Translations under genes and position numbers: made by a program | DNA from: Antilocapra americana | Taxonomy: Eukaryota; Chordata; Mammalia; Artiodactyla; Antilocapridae | DNA: 64,000 nt | Direction of reading: 5' to 3' | NCBI GenBank assembly: GCA_007570785.1 | Contig: ML660204.1 | Location: 1 to 64,000, forward strand | Notes under the pieces: generated by a model | The model's input: only the letters and a program-made list of their open reading frames with translations | The model's database searches: none | What the model was told of the DNA's origin: nothing | Shown here: piece by piece, positions 46,546 to 58,984 of the stretch | Layout of the letters: every line of letters begins with the position of its first letter | How positions within the stretch are numbered: the first letter of the stretch is position 1

Positions 46546-46814
46546 GTCCCAATGAATACCACATTGAATTAAAATGAAAAGAGTAAGCTAATCAACAGAT
46601 CAATTGGCTGAATAAAGAAGGTAGAGGATAAGATACAGAATCCAGCAAGAAGAATTCAGAACTCCATCCATCCCTCCTTCCTCTCACCCTTCCATCCATC
46701 CATTCATCCCATCACCCATTCACTCATCATATATTTTTGGAACTTCTGTTCTGGCCCTGCCCCATGCCAGGCTCTGGGGTCTCAAAGGGCACTCGTGTGT
46801 GTACCAACCCTCAG

Positions 46815-47530
46815 CACGCATCAGCAGTCAGTCAGTTCAGTCACTCAGTCGAGTCTGACTCTTTGTGATCCATGGACTGCAGCGTGCCAGGCTTCCCTGT
46901 CCTTCACCAACTCCCAGAGCTTGCTCAAACTCATGTCCGTTGAGGCAGTGACACCATCCAACCATCTCATCCTCTGTCATCCCCTTCTCCTGCCTTCAAT
47001 CATCAGGGTGTTTTCCAGTGAGTCAGTTCTTCACATCAGGTGGCCAAAGTATTGGAGCTTCAGCTTCAGCATCAGTCCTTCCAATGAATATTTGGGACAG
47101 ATTTCCTTTAGGATGGACTAGTTGGATCTCCTTGCTGTCCAAAGGACTCTCTAGAGTCTTTTTCAACACCACAGTTGAAAAGCATCAATTCTTCAGTGCT
47201 CAGCTTTCTTCATTCATACATGACTACTGGGAAAATCATGGCTTTGACTACATGGGCCTTTGTAGGTTAAGTAATGTCTCTGCTTTTTAATATGCTATGT
47301 AGGTTGGTCATGGTTTTTCTTCCAAGGAGCAACCATCTTTTAATTTCATGGCTGCAGTCACCATCTGCAGTGGTTTTGGAGCCCAAGAAAATAAAGTCTG
47401 TCACTGTTTCCATTGTTTCCCCATCTATTTGCCATGAAGTGATGGGACCGGATGCCATGATCTTAGTGTTTTGAATGTTGAGTTTTAAGCCAGCTTTTTC
47501 ACTTCCCTCTTTCATCAGGTGCAGGCAAAC
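46815..47530 (-). mobile_element. BovB LINE 3' fragment
   Basis: About 0.7 kb of reverse-oriented BovB with remnants of the RT frame (Trp-Gln-Ile-Asp-Gly-Glu-Thr; Leu-Leu-Leu-Gly-Arg-Lys). The minus-strand frame running past it to 47,959 continues into unrelated DNA. Confidence 0.8.
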
Positions 47531-47534
47531 ATGC

Positions 47535-50440
47535 ACACTGACAACTATTTTCCCCAAAGCAGGTAATGTTCTTGAAAATGTTCTGTACATTGAACACTTG
47601 ATGCAAATGGTTGGGATTTTCCCTCTTGCTGCCTTAGCTGCTGTCCCTGGCAGAGCCTGGTCCTGAGGACAGCCTTTCAGAAACACTGAATTGAGTTTAA
47701 CTGAGCATTTTGGGACTTGAAAGAAGAAACCATACAACATTATGATGTAGTTGGAGATAGTACAGATAATACAAAAGACCGATGTTGGCAGACTCCCCAA
47801 ACTTCGGGTATCTGTGAGTATATTTGTCTCCCAGGGGCTTTTAAGAATTAACCAGACCTCAAATGGAATCCTAACCCTGCTGCTGACTAGCTGTGTGACC
47901 TTGCACAAATTACATGGACTCTCTGAGCATCCGTTCCTCATTTGCAAAGTAGAGCTCACGATAGTGCATTTGCTGAAACTGGTGTGAGGATTAGGTAAGA
48001 CTTAAGTCTGAAAGCAGTGAATCCTGTGCCTGGCACATGGTGAGTGTTCGGAAAAGCTAACTCTGCTGAGGGGAAAGGGTTGAGCCTGGGAACCAGGACA
48101 GGGTCTCTTTCCTGACCCTACTTCTTAGAGGTGGTGATTTTAGGCAAGTCGACTCTCTGAATCTCCTCTCTAACATCAAAAGCTGATGCTGGTTGGGAGG
48201 CACTGGCTCTGGACCATCCCCCCGGGCCTCATCTCTGACTTCCTGGACCTGCTTTCCATCAACTGCTCCCCATTCCCAGAGCCAGGTCTGAGGCTGTCAC
48301 ACCCTGCAAATCTCCCCATCTCCTTCATGACACCTCCCATATGAAATCCTCATTGATCCACCCAGATGGCCCTTCTTAATGTTCTGCCTTGTAGCTTTTG
48401 AATAGGTCACTTCCTTTTCTACACACACACACACAACTGTCAGTTCTGGGAGGCCAAAGTCTGAGATTCATCACTTGTTTCCCAGGATAGCTTACACAGA
48501 ATGAGCTGATATTTGCTTGTCAATGGCATCTGTCAGGATTATTTGGGTTGTTTGTAACGGAAAACACAACCCTAACTGACTTAAGTGTAAAAGAGAGTCA
48601 TTGGCTCCTGTTACCTCAAAGGTCAATGGGTTTCAGACAAGGCTGAATCCAAATGCTCAAAGGAAAGTTTCAGGACGATTTCTCTCTGTAATTTAGACCT
48701 GCTTTCTTCTTCAGTGGTTTCATTCTCAAACTGACCCTCCCCAAAAAGTAGTAGAGAGGTCACCAGGCTCACTTTCTCTCTTAACCCTGGCAGAAAGAGC
48801 ACTGTCTCTTTCCTATTATCTCTTCAAACGTCTAGACCTGATACCCATTGATTCAGCTGGGGTCACATGCCGAGCTCTGAGCCAATCACAGTGGCAGGGG
48901 TGAAGAAATACACTAATTGGCCAATATGAAAACCTTATGCCTGCAAAGGGGCAGAGGTGGAATGTTTAGAGGGGTAGGAGAACAGGCAGGGGAGCGTGGC
49001 CAAGGGAAGGACTGATTTCAAGGAGGAGAAAGGGATGTCTGTAGTGCGATCAAGTAAGATGAGGCTGACCTGTACTCCACGTAGAGATTGTTGAGGGCCT
49101 GATGAGCACTGAGTTAGTAGGGTAACCAGTGAAAATGGGTGAGTGGAGGTGAGAACGTATCCCAAGTAAGTGTGTCGCTTGAGGGGTGACCTGTGGACTA
49201 GTAGTATCGGCCTCTCCAGGAAGGTTTGATGAAACGTTGAATCTCAGGCCCTGGCCGAGACCAACCGACGAGACACCGCATTTTAACAAGAGCCTTGAGC
49301 TGAGAAGGCTGTTCCAGGCTGAGAAACCCAGCTATGGGAAAACTGGCTGCGAAGCGGTAGAGGGAGGGGAGGCGGGAACTGGATGGATTGTGGCCTTGAG
49401 TCTTCCTTAAAGGAGGGCCTGGAGCGTGTTGCATTGTGTGTTCTTAACAACGAGAAAAATTAACTTTCTGTTCACAACGTGAAACTTCATTCGTATTTTT
49501 CAGGACACTGTTTCAGATTTGCATAAATCAGATTCACGGAGATGTGAGCCGAGTCTATTCGCTGCCTGAAGGAAGGAACGTCGTGGCGGGGTTCTCTCCT
49601 GAGAGCCTCCCACTGTGGGTCCTTTGGCACCTGGAGGCCTCCCGGGGATCACTGATTCCGGGCCAGGGAGGTCGGGTGCTGAGGGCCCGCAGAGACTTTC
49701 ACAAGAACCGAAGGCCACTCTAATCCCTCCGCTCTTCATTCTTTGTCCCCCCATCCAGCTCCATGTGACTCTCCTCTGTGCCCACGGGGATCCTCGGGTT
49801 GTTCACAGGAGGATTGGCAAAAGGAGGTTGACAAAACAAAGCTGTCACGTGTGTCCCTGGGCCAGAAGGGCCGCCACAGTCCGGGTGTCTTCAGGCCAGG
49901 GCCCCAGGGGCACGAAGGAGACAAGAGAGGACTGGGCTCTGAGGTCACTTTGTGCTGGGCATGTGGGGTGTGGAGACCCTTGGGGGCTTGGGATCCTCCT
50001 GTCACTGAGGGTCCCAATGCCCCAGCCTGACACCTCCAGGATGTGGTCTGTTGGCCACCCTGTGAGTCCCTCCTCCCAAGGGGAGTTGTAGAACCAGGGG
50101 GTGGTGAAGGGGCCAGCTTCATGAATCCCAATCCCCTGTAGCACCAGTGGGGAAAAGGCCAGAGCTGGACATGGCAGGGTAGTGCCAGGCCAGAAGGAGA
50201 ACCCAGGATACCTCTTCTCCCTGAGGGCCTAACACCCCCATCCTCCAGCTCCTCTTGCTCTCACCGGAAGACCAGGGTTCAAACTCACTCTGCCTCCTTT
50301 TAGCTGTGTGGGAGTGGGCCAGGCAGTCTCTCTAAGATTCAGTTTCCTCATCTGCAAAACAGGGATACTAACAGCCACTTCCTAGGATGGTTGTGAGGAC
50401 CACACGAAATGGTCCATGTAAGGAGCACAGCACAGGGCTG
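47535..50440. other. Unique noncoding sequence with MIR-like pieces
   Basis: No exon supported. MIR-like pieces lie at about 47,850-48,060 and 50,270-50,440. The 49,550-50,250 part is GC-rich and therefore has overlapping open frames on both strands, none with family motifs. Confidence 0.45.
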
Positions 50441-50444
50441 GGTA

Positions 50445-50665
50445 TAAAATAAACAGCTAAGGTCTATCAGTAAAGGGCCCACCTGCCAATGCAGGAGACA
50501 TAAGAGATACAGGTTCCATCCCTGGGTCAGGAAGATCACCTGGAGAGGGGGTGGCAATCCACTCCAGCATTCTTGTCTGGAGAATCCTTCGGACAGAGGA
50601 GCCTGCTGGGCTATGGCCCATAGGGTCGCAAAGGGTGGGACACGTCTGAGAGACTTAGCATGCAC
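50445..50665 (+). mobile_element. Bov-tA-type SINE
   Basis: Forward body from 'ataaacagctaaggtctatc' to 'gggacacgtctgagagactt'. Confidence 0.7.
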
Positions 50666-50924
50666 ACAAGGTCGATTAACTATCACAATGTTGTTGCTAT
50701 TATTATCCTTGTTTTTCGAAGGGGGAGACTGAGGTTGTGTCCCAGCAGGCTGAAGAATTGGGATCTGAGCCCAAGATTTCTGACTCCCAGCCACACATTT
50801 AGTTACATCTCTTCTCTGAGCCTTGGTTTCCCATCTTTAGGATGGAGCTAAGGATATTGAACTTGAAGTCAAGCTTTGAAAATTAAACAAGATCAAGAAG
50901 GCCAAGTGCCCAGAACACTGCTGT

Positions 50925-51000
50925 ACTGCGTTTAGTCTCTCGGTGCTGTCCGACTCTTAGCAACCCCATGAACTGTAGCCGGCCAGGCTCCTCTGCCCAG
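50925..51000 (-). mobile_element. Bov-tA-type SINE fragment
   Basis: Short reverse piece around 'gtgctgtccgactcttagca'. Confidence 0.6.
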
Positions 51001-51054
51001 AACAGAGCCCGGCATAAAAGAATACGCTGCTTTATACAAATGATCATCAGTATA

Positions 51055-51645
51055 AGAAACCCATGGCGGATTCATGTCAGTGTATGGCAAAACCAACACA
51101 ATAAAGTAAAGAAAATTAAAAAAAAAAAAAAAAGAAAGCTGTGGTACATATACACAATGGAATATTACTCAGCATTAAAAAAATTCATTTGAATCAGTTC
51201 TACTCAGGTGGACGGAACTGGAGCCTATTATCCAGAGTGAAGTAAGCCAGAAGGAAAAACAAAAATACAGTATACTAACGCATATATATGGAATTTAGAA
51301 AGACGGTAACGAGAACCCTGCATGTGGGACAGCAAAAGAAACGCAGATGTATAGAACAGTCTCGTGGACTCTGTGGAAGAGGGCAAGGGTGGGATGATAT
51401 GGGAGAATGGCATTGAAACATGTTAATTATCATATGTGAAATCAATCGCCAGCCCAGGATTGATGCTCGGGGCTGGTGCAGGGGGAGGGAATCGGGAGGG
51501 AGGAGGGAGGGGGGTTCTGGAGGGGGAGCATATGTATACCCATGGCGGTTTCATGTCAATGTATGGCAAAACCAACACAATAAAGTAAAGAAAATTTTTA
51601 AAAAATAAAAATAAATAAAAAATAAATTAAGCACCAAAAAAAAAA
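51055..51645 (+). mobile_element. Two nested bovine-type L1 3' ends
   Basis: The last 60 bp or so of an L1 plus poly-A (51,055-51,132) are followed at once by a second 5'-truncated L1 (51,133-51,600) with its own tail. The second closely matches 14,700-15,150. Confidence 0.8.
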
Positions 51646-51649
51646 AAAG

Positions 51650-53565
51650 AAAGAAAGAAACATGAATTGGCAACATCATGGCTCCACCTTGTGGTGTCAT
51701 CTGGGAACTGCGCAGTTATCGCCGATCCTGGGCTTGCAGGGGCAGGGGTTGGAGGCAGGAGGTAGGGGCCCTGGGGGGGAGTGGAGAGAAGGGTGACTGA
51801 AGCTCACGGGCTCTCTTGCCTCTATGATTGTGGGGGCTCATTTAGGGGAGCGGGGGTGAAGTGGGGTGGGGGCTGAAGAGAGATGTGGGATGACGGTGTG
51901 TCCTCACAACCCCTCGAGTTATCCCTCCACATCTTTGCACAAACTGTGCCCTCTGCCACTCAGTTCATGGACCACCCACTGGTGGAGGCAGTTCGCAACA
52001 CTGTCTAAGGCACCGCATCAAGGCATTCTTGTTGCATTTTCTCCAGATTACCCTATAAAATAGGCTCTATTCTCACTCCTATTTTGCAGAAGAGGAAACT
52101 GAGGTTCAGAGTCAGTGGGGAGGATAGTGTTTGAACCTGACTCCAAAGCTGTGCCCTTCACAGTCACGCCAGAGTGCCACATCAGGGACACCCACTCGCT
52201 GAAACACACAACCGTCATGAAAGTCTCATGTGAAGGAAGGGTTCAGGGCTTCACTTTGTGGGACCAGCAGGCCTGACATGCCCACCCACTGGGAAGGCCC
52301 TAGCATTCCCAGGGCTGCTGAGGCCAGGATTCTGACCTTTTAAGTGTGTGTTAGCTTATTCTTCAATTTTACCTTTTCCAGGCAGATTCTGAAGTGTACC
52401 TTATACACTGAAAAAGCAGCTTTGGGGCAAATGTCTTATACAGGAGAGGAAAGCAGGGACTAGGGATCCAGGATTAGAAGGTACAGGCAGCTTCACTAGT
52501 AGCAGCTACTGACTCTGAGTCCTAAACAGCCTGGAGCCAATCTTTCAGCCTGGCTCATGCATCTCACTGGAAGGTCATCACTATGCTCAGCCTCAGGAGT
52601 CCTCAGAAATGTTCAGACCCTAGGCCAGCTGCCCGAAGAGGGGGATGTTCACTGCAGTTCTTCCCTCATTAGAGCATCATTCCTCTGGTTCAGTTCTTGG
52701 AAGCTTTTCTACCTCAATCAATAGCCACCCTGGAGAGATGTTTCATCTGGTCAGTTTCAAACAAATCCAAACCCACGCTCTAAGGAAGGGACTACTTTCA
52801 GTTTGGTTGCAAGATCACTGATGGGTAAGTCAAGATGACAGTTTCTCGAGATGGGGTCAGAGAGTTCCACGGTGACTCTCCCTGGCTTCACATCCTTACC
52901 ATGTTCCTGGCAGGGGTCCCAAGCCGATCCTAGTAATAGGAGGTTGTCTGGATCCCTGCAACTGACAGCAAAGGGAGACGTTAGAAGGTGCTACCATGAG
53001 AAGGATCTGTAGTGGCCACAGTTTTGCCAGGGACCTCTCTGGCCTCTGGTTTTGTCGCCCTCCCATTTCCTCGATACTCATCAGTGATGGAAAGACCTTC
53101 AGAGACTGCTCATGTTCTCTAGATGGGAGAAGAGAGGCCCAGAGAGGGGATGCAACTGGTATAAAGTCACCAGAGAGCTGGTAGCTGAACTGGGATTTGA
53201 ACCCAGGTGTCAGGATGCCCAGGCCAAGACTATCTTTCTGGTCATCTTCTCTGGCTTTGCCATCATCATGGGGAATTCCACGGAAGCAGCAAGGGGGCTC
53301 ATGGATAAGTCAGGCCCTCCTTGGCTGCCCAGGAGGACAACAGGCTGCCCCTCTTGCTTGACCGGGGTCCCATCTCCTTCCTGCCTCTTGCCTGACACCC
53401 AGTCTTGGTGAGAAACCCAGAATGAGGCAGAGGTGGCCCCAAAAGAGGCTATGATGACAGTCTGAAAACTTGACCATGACAATGCTCTTTCTCTGTCGAG
53501 CCCAGACTCCCCACAGAAGACTTGGGGGTTTGGGGATGAAATGGAAGCACAGTGACTAAACATAT
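51650..53565. other. Unique noncoding sequence
   Basis: No exon supported on either strand. MIR-like pieces lie at 52,070-52,170 and 53,110-53,220. If the BPIF gene to the right is a two-domain type, its remaining exons would be expected here, but I could not recognise any. Confidence 0.4.
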
Positions 53566-53569
53566 TCTT

Positions 53570-53810
53570 CTTTAAAAAATATTTTGGCTGCACCAGGTCA
53601 GAGTTGTGGTGCACAGGCTTTCTCTAGTTGTAGAGCATGAGCTCTATAGCACATGAATTCAGCAGTTGTGCCGGGGCTCCCTAGTTTGGACACATGGACT
53701 TAGTTGTCCTGGGGCATGTGAGATCTTAGTTCTCCCACCAGGGATCGAACCCATGTCCCCTGCGTTGGAAGGCGGAGTCTTAGCCTCTGGACCACCAGAG
53801 AAGTCCAACC
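53570..53810 (-). mobile_element. CHR-type cetartiodactyl SINE
   Basis: tRNA-derived SINE in reverse, recognisable by 'accagggatcgaacccatgt' and the terminal 'accaccagagaagtcc'. Confidence 0.65.
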
Positions 53811-53814
53811 AATT

Positions 53815-54705
53815 CCTCTAAGACTCAGAAATCAGTTGGCTCTACTGGAAAGCTTCTCACAATACATTAGTGAAATATCCTAAGATTCTCACCTCGGTGC
53901 CCTTTACCGTAAAGTGGGATAGGGTGGGAACTTAACCACAATACAAAGAACAGCCTCCAAGGAAAGGGTCTGGCCTAAAAACCTAATAGAATGAGATATT
54001 TCAATTAACTGACCACCAGAGCGAAATATTTTAGGAATCCATCATAATAATCTTCCTTATTTGGTGACATAGCCTAGGAATCCCATAATATTGATCATCA
54101 TGGAGTAAAAATAATCTGAAGTTTCACTAACAGATTTATCATTATGGAGTAGGTGACTCTGGGAATCTCTTATTGTCATGCCAAGTAACGAACCTGACGA
54201 ATCTCTTCACCATGGAGTAGGTTAGTTGAGGAGCCCCAGGTTGACACTGTTGACTCTGATGAGGGCTGCCCCCAGAACCCACTCACAATCATCACTATAG
54301 CATGAGCTGCTCCACACATCTGTCTCTAGCAAGAGTCTCTATGGCATATGGCAGCCCGGACTCCCACCATCATCATCATCACTATGCAGTGGGTGGTCTC
54401 AGGATCCCTACTGTGACACCGGTCCCTGGGGACCGGCCATCTAGGAAGCCAGCTTTAGAGCTCGGTGTTGATCAAAGCATGGAATCTATGCCTGGTGGGC
54501 TGTCCACGGTCCCAAGATTTTACACTTGCTTTCAGGATTCTTGAGAAAGAACAGTTCAACATGAAGATGGAGGAGGGGTGGGGGGATTGGGAGATAGTAG
54601 TAGGGCTAGATATGAGAAGGAAAAAAGTTACGTTCAGCCTGATCTGACAGATGAGAGAACAAATGTGGGGAGGTAAGGAGACTTGTGGGGCCACCGCTCG
54701 ATGCT
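53815..54705. other. Noncoding, no feature recognised
   Basis: Mostly unique AT-rich sequence. Short minus-strand open stretches near 54,455-54,560 show no BPI-fold motif that I can identify. Confidence 0.4.
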
Positions 54706-54710
54706 CATAC

Positions 54711-54753
54711 CTGAAAGTCCAGGCAGTAATATGGCTCAGATGATGTGGGCACC
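54711..54753 (-). pseudogene. Possible next exon of the right-hand BPIF gene
   Basis: 43 nt between CTCCAG and GTATGA. It encodes a Tyr-Tyr-Cys-Leu-Asp-Phe-Gln piece in one frame, but the phase from the preceding exon gives a different frame. Weak. Confidence 0.25.
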
Positions 54754-55019
54754 CTGGAGAAAGGAGGGTGGAGGTTCCTAAACAACTCAAAGGAGTGGAC
54801 ATCTGATAGAGAGAGAGGGAGAGTGGTGGCGATGAGAAGGGAGGACAAGAGATTAAGTTGACTGAAACACAGACTTATAAAACTCATTCATTTGTCCCTG
54901 TCATACACAGACTTATCTGGAAGAAGAAGATTATTAAAAAAAAACTGCTGGAAAATACATTGTAACCCCAATGTCCCACCATCTTCTAGCACAAGAGAGC
55001 ACAACATTCTCACCTTGGC

Positions 55020-55660
55020 AGGTGACCATCTGTCCGTCCGTCCATCCATCATATGTCCTTCTTATCTCCCTTACCATTCTCTTTCTCCTCATCTTTCCAT
55101 CTACCCACCTATCCATCCACTTAATGTTCCCCTATCCCTTCCTTTTATCCATCCATCCTCTGTTCATCTTTATAGTTTCCTTTTTCCTTCCTTCTCCCAT
55201 TCTGTTATGTATATATTATCTATACACACCTCTTCACCATTCATTTCCCACACAATAATAAGAGACCCTTCTTCCCTTCCATTCATTCACTCACCCTCTT
55301 GTCCATACATTAACCCTTTCACCCATTCATCCTTTTATCCAACCGTCCTCTCTTCCTTCTTTCATTATTTTATCCATTTTTCTTTCCATCCATTTATCCA
55401 TCTATCCCTCCATCATCTTTCATCTTTCCAGTTTCTCCTATATCCATCAATTATTTTTTCTCTCTTTCCTTCTATTTTCTTTCCATCTATTCATCTACCC
55501 ACTTATATTCCCTTTTTCCCATTTTCCTTCCATCATATCCTGTTCACATTTCCTTATATTTATCTGTCCACTGATCCATCCATCTCTCCACTTATTCGTC
55601 CATACATGTTTCCACTTATTTGTTCCATTCATCAATGTTCTTCCCTTTCATTTCCAGTTC
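55020..55660 (+). repeat. Long degenerate pyrimidine-rich (TCCA/TTCC) tract
   Basis: About 640 bp dominated by C and T on the plus strand, with scattered ATCC units. It lies inside an intron of, or downstream of, the right-hand BPIF gene. It creates a long plus-strand open frame that is an artefact of composition. Confidence 0.85.
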
Positions 55661-56226
55661 AGATTCCAACAAAGTGTCAACAAATATAGGGTGCCTCCTT
55701 TGTGCCTAACTAGGAACTATGAAACAATACTAGAAAGAATATAATACAGAGGTCCCTGATCTCAAGGATCTTCTGTTCTAGTGGAAGCAAAGAAGCAGAC
55801 AATTGCTAAACAGTCTGGTACAAGTGATGGATAGGTGAGCATGGGAGTCCTGAGGAGGGAATCACTCTACCTGGGGAGACCTGCAAAGGCTTTAGGGAGA
55901 ATAAAACATCAGAGTCACACCTTGAAGGGGTGAAGAAGGTGTGGGAAGTCATCGGGAGCAAAGCTATAACATCTGAAAAGGGCATGGAGTGTATGGGATG
56001 GCTGAGATCTGTAGGCTGAAGCAGCCTGAGGGACAAAGAGGAGGGTAAGGAAAGATATTGACTGCCAGCCTTAGGGGTTTGAATTTGTCCTCCTGTGGAA
56101 GACTCTGAGCAGAGAGGTGTGATTCAGAGAAACCTCTCTGGAAGCCACGAAAGGGAGAAAACAGGAGTGGATAGGTGGCTACTGCAAAAGTCAGAGAACA
56201 GGTCTGAGGCCCGTAACACAACTTAC

Positions 56227-56287
56227 GTTTTAGGAAGCTCAGCTGTTGATTGATGATGTAGATCCAGAATCGGACCACTGGGCACAG
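56227..56287 (-). CDS. Right-hand BPIF gene, Leu-Cys-Pro exon
   Basis: 61 nt, acceptor ATTTCAG, donor GTAAGT. It reads Leu-Cys-Pro-Val-Val-Arg-Phe-Trp-Ile-Tyr-Ile-Ile-Asn-Gln-Gln-Leu. It is the counterpart of E6, with the disulfide cysteine kept. Confidence 0.7.
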
Positions 56288-56643
56288 CTGAAATACAGAT
56301 GAGCAGAGGCCTGCGTGACAGGACTCTTGGGCCTCCTTCCAGACCAGCACAGCCCAGCCTTTGGCTGGTTGTGTAGAACTGAATGGCTCTATCAGAGTTT
56401 TTATAAACACAAAACAAATCTTCCTCTTCTGCAGGTATAAACTGCTTAGCACACATCAATCCTAGAGTAAATGTCCCTTCCCCAGCCGCAGGGCCTGGAC
56501 AAAGGGCAGGACAGCAAAGCTTGGAGAGGCTGGAGAGTCTGAAGATAAAACAGACTGCCCTGGCTGCCTCTCTGTGCCTCCAGCTGCAAAGCCTCTCCAG
56601 GGAATCTCTAGGGTCTGCCCGGGGCCCCCTTGGTCAAACTCAC

Positions 56644-56707
56644 CATGTTGGGTAGACAGCTCTGCACGATCTGTCTGAGCATGACTTCTATGACTGCAGA
56701 GAGCTGG
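56644..56707 (-). CDS. Right-hand BPIF gene, E5-equivalent exon
   Basis: 64 nt, acceptor CCCCAG, donor GTGAGT. It reads Gln-Leu-Ser-Ala-Val-Ile-Glu-Val-Met-Leu-Arg-Gln-Ile-Val-Gln-Ser-Cys-Leu-Pro-Asn, the helix typical before Leu-Cys-Pro in PLUNC proteins. Confidence 0.7.
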
Positions 56708-56849
56708 CTGGGGAGGGGAACAGGGCATTTGAAATAACAGCAGTTATAGCTACTGGTTACAAATGTTTCCTCCACTCCAGGGACTTGGAGTACTTGTAAT
56801 ATGAGTACTTAATATATAAGTTTTATAAGTACTTGGCATATATTAACTC

Positions 56850-57440
56850 AATTTTGTTGTTGTTCAGCCACTCAGTCGTGTCCAACTCTGCGACCCCACA
56901 GACTGCAGCACACCAGGCTCCTCTGTCCTCCACTGTCTCTCAGACTTTGCTTAAATTGATGTCCATTGAGCCAGTGATGCTATCTAACCATCTCAACCTC
57001 TGCCGTCCCCCTTCTCTTTTTGCCTTCAATCATTCCCAGCATCAGGGTCTTTTCTAATGAGTCAGTTCTTTGCATCAGGTGGCCAAAGTATTGGAGCTTC
57101 AGCTTCAGCATCAGTCCTTCCAATGAATATTCAGGGTTGATTTCTTTTAGGATTGACTGGTTTGATCTTACAGTCCAAGGGGCGCTCCAGAGTCTTCTCC
57201 AACACCACAGTTCAAAAGCATCAATTCTTTGGCTCTCAGCTTTCTCTGTGGTCCAGTTCTCACCTCCATACATGACTACTGGAAAAACCGTGGCTTTGAC
57301 TACATGGACATTTGTCAGCAACGTGATATCTCTGCTTTTTAAAACACTGTCTAGGTTTGTCATAGCTTTCCTTCCAAGGAGCAAGGGTCTTTTAATTTCA
57401 TGGCTGCAGTCACCATCCACAGTGATTTTAACTCAAATCA
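56850..57440 (-). mobile_element. BovB LINE fragment
   Basis: The minus strand encodes RT-end peptides including Ser-Asn-Gln-Ser-Ile-Leu-Lys-Glu-Ile and Leu-Lys-Leu-Gln-Tyr-Phe-Gly-His. It is intronic in the right-hand gene. Confidence 0.8.
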
Positions 57441-57659
57441 TGGTAATATTAAAAACACACGATCACTTGAATCCCTGTACCACTACTTCCTGGCTGTGTG
57501 AACTTGTCCGATTTACATAACATCTCTGTGCCTCTCGTGTATAATATGTAAAATAGAGTTGCTGTGGGATGCAATAAGTGAAAGAAAGAGGTGAGCTAGA
57601 GGACATTCGACCACCTCACCAGCAGGGCTCCTGCCACCTTACAAACGGGTCGTGTCTTT

Positions 57660-57770
57660 TACATTTTTTTTAATGTTTGCTCATTTTTTTAATTGGAGGT
57701 TAATTGCTTTACAATATTGTGGTGGTCTTCTGCCATACATCAACATGAATCAGTCACAATTATATACATA
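57660..57770 (-). mobile_element. L1 3'-end fragment
   Basis: Reverse L1 segment around 'gaggttaattgctttacaat', comparable with 11,350-11,410. Confidence 0.6.
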
Positions 57771-57774
57771 CACA

Positions 57775-57870
57775 CATCCACTCATCATCCATCCATCCAT
57801 CCATCCATCCATCCATCCATGTATCCATCCTCCCACTCCTCCACCCATTCATCTATCCATCCAACCATCT
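57775..57870 (+). repeat. (ATCC)n microsatellite
   Basis: Near-perfect run of eight or more units at 57,788-57,821, then imperfect units. Confidence 0.9.
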
Positions 57871-58316
57871 ATGCCTCCTTTTCAGTCTTGTTCTCCAATG
57901 TATCTCCAGGTACAACTCTGTAGTGGCTGGCTCAATGTTTGTTGAATAAACAAAAGAATAAATGAATGATAATTACAAAGCAGCTTTTGTTTCCACACAG
58001 CTCATACACTGTCAATTACAGTGTAGTGTGAAAAGTGACATACCAGAGATTCCGCCCAGGATCTCTCATGTGAGCACAGACAAGGGACCATGCTTAGGGA
58101 TGACATGAGCATCCCTAAGAAGATACTCTCTTCTGTTTAGAAGCCTAAGTTCTGTAGGGGAGAGACCTGAGCAGAAGCTGAGATGAGAGCAGATGCTCTA
58201 GCGGTTTGCTGGGATCCAGACCATGGTCCCCAGAGAGCTTGGTAACCACCACTCAGCCTGGTACAATCCCCAACTGCACCCTGCACAGTGCCCAGCCCTC
58301 CTGGCACAGCACTTAC

Positions 58317-58457
58317 CCTGCTCGCATGATAATCCTGTTGAAGATGAGCTTGCAGTTCTGTGGAGTGAATGGGTCTTGGTTCAACCTGATCTGGGGCATC
58401 TCTAAGGGAACCTCAATGGTCACATCCACCTTGGAGCCGCTGAGGAAGCTGAATATC
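58317..58457 (-). CDS. Right-hand BPIF gene, E4-equivalent exon
   Basis: 141 nt, acceptor GTCCAG, donor GTAAGT. Open: Ile-Phe-Ser-Phe-Leu-Ser-Gly-Ser-Lys-Val-Asp-Val-Thr-Ile-Glu-Val and on to Asn-Cys-Lys-Leu-Ile-Phe-Asn. The cysteine lies where E4 of the BSP30 units has its disulfide cysteine. Confidence 0.75.
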
Positions 58458-58566
58458 CTGGACAGCACACATACAGTGAATGGGAGTGAGAGGGTTGTGT
58501 GCACTGAGATCCCAGGGAAGCTCCAGAGGGAAGACCATGGCCAGGGCACACCCTGGGTCCCAGGCA

Positions 58567-58805
58567 AGTTCAGTTCAGCTCAGTTCAGTCTCTGTCGTGT
58601 CCAACTCTTTGTGACCCCATGGACTGCAGCACGCTAGCCTTCCCTATCCATCACCAACTCCCGGAATTTACCCAAACTCATGTCTATTGAGTCTGTGATG
58701 CCATCCAACCATCTCATCCTCTATTGTCCCCTTCTCCTACTGCCTTCAATCTTTCCCAGCATCAGAATCTTTTCAAATGAGTCAGGTCTTTGCATCAGGT
58801 CTGGG
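58567..58805 (-). mobile_element. BovB/Bov-A fragment
   Basis: Starts 'cagttcagctcagttcagtc', the usual edge of this element, and breaks off near 58,805. Confidence 0.7.
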
Positions 58806-58984
58806 GGCAAATCATGGGCTCCCCTTCTCTACCTCTGCAGCTCAGGCAACCCTCCCCTCCCAGAACAAATGTTTAGGGTTGCTCTAAAGGCTTCCCTGAA
58901 GCTTGGAAACAAGCACTGGCATTTGTGGGTGAGAGATGTGGTCCAAATGCATATTTTTTAGTGATGCCTGCTGTTCCATATGTG

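Noticed and set aside
47267..47959. 230-codon minus-strand frame
   Set aside because: Its last third is BovB reverse-transcriptase remnant; the rest is chance open sequence with no family features.
49615..50144. Overlapping open frames on both strands in a GC-rich stretch
   Set aside because: Open in several frames at once, which points to GC composition. No motif, no splice support, no start context.
52780..52990. Minus-strand open stretch as a second-domain BPIF exon
   Set aside because: A run of open codons is present but splice sites and phase do not fit, and I could not recognise a BPI-fold motif.
54892..55689. 265-codon plus-strand open frame rich in Pro, Ser, His and Ile
   Set aside because: It is a translation of a degenerate ATCC/TTCC pyrimidine tract, so lack of stops is due to composition. 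No homologue or domain is recognisable.
56980..57420. 146-codon minus-strand frame
   Set aside because: BovB fragment, not a host gene.
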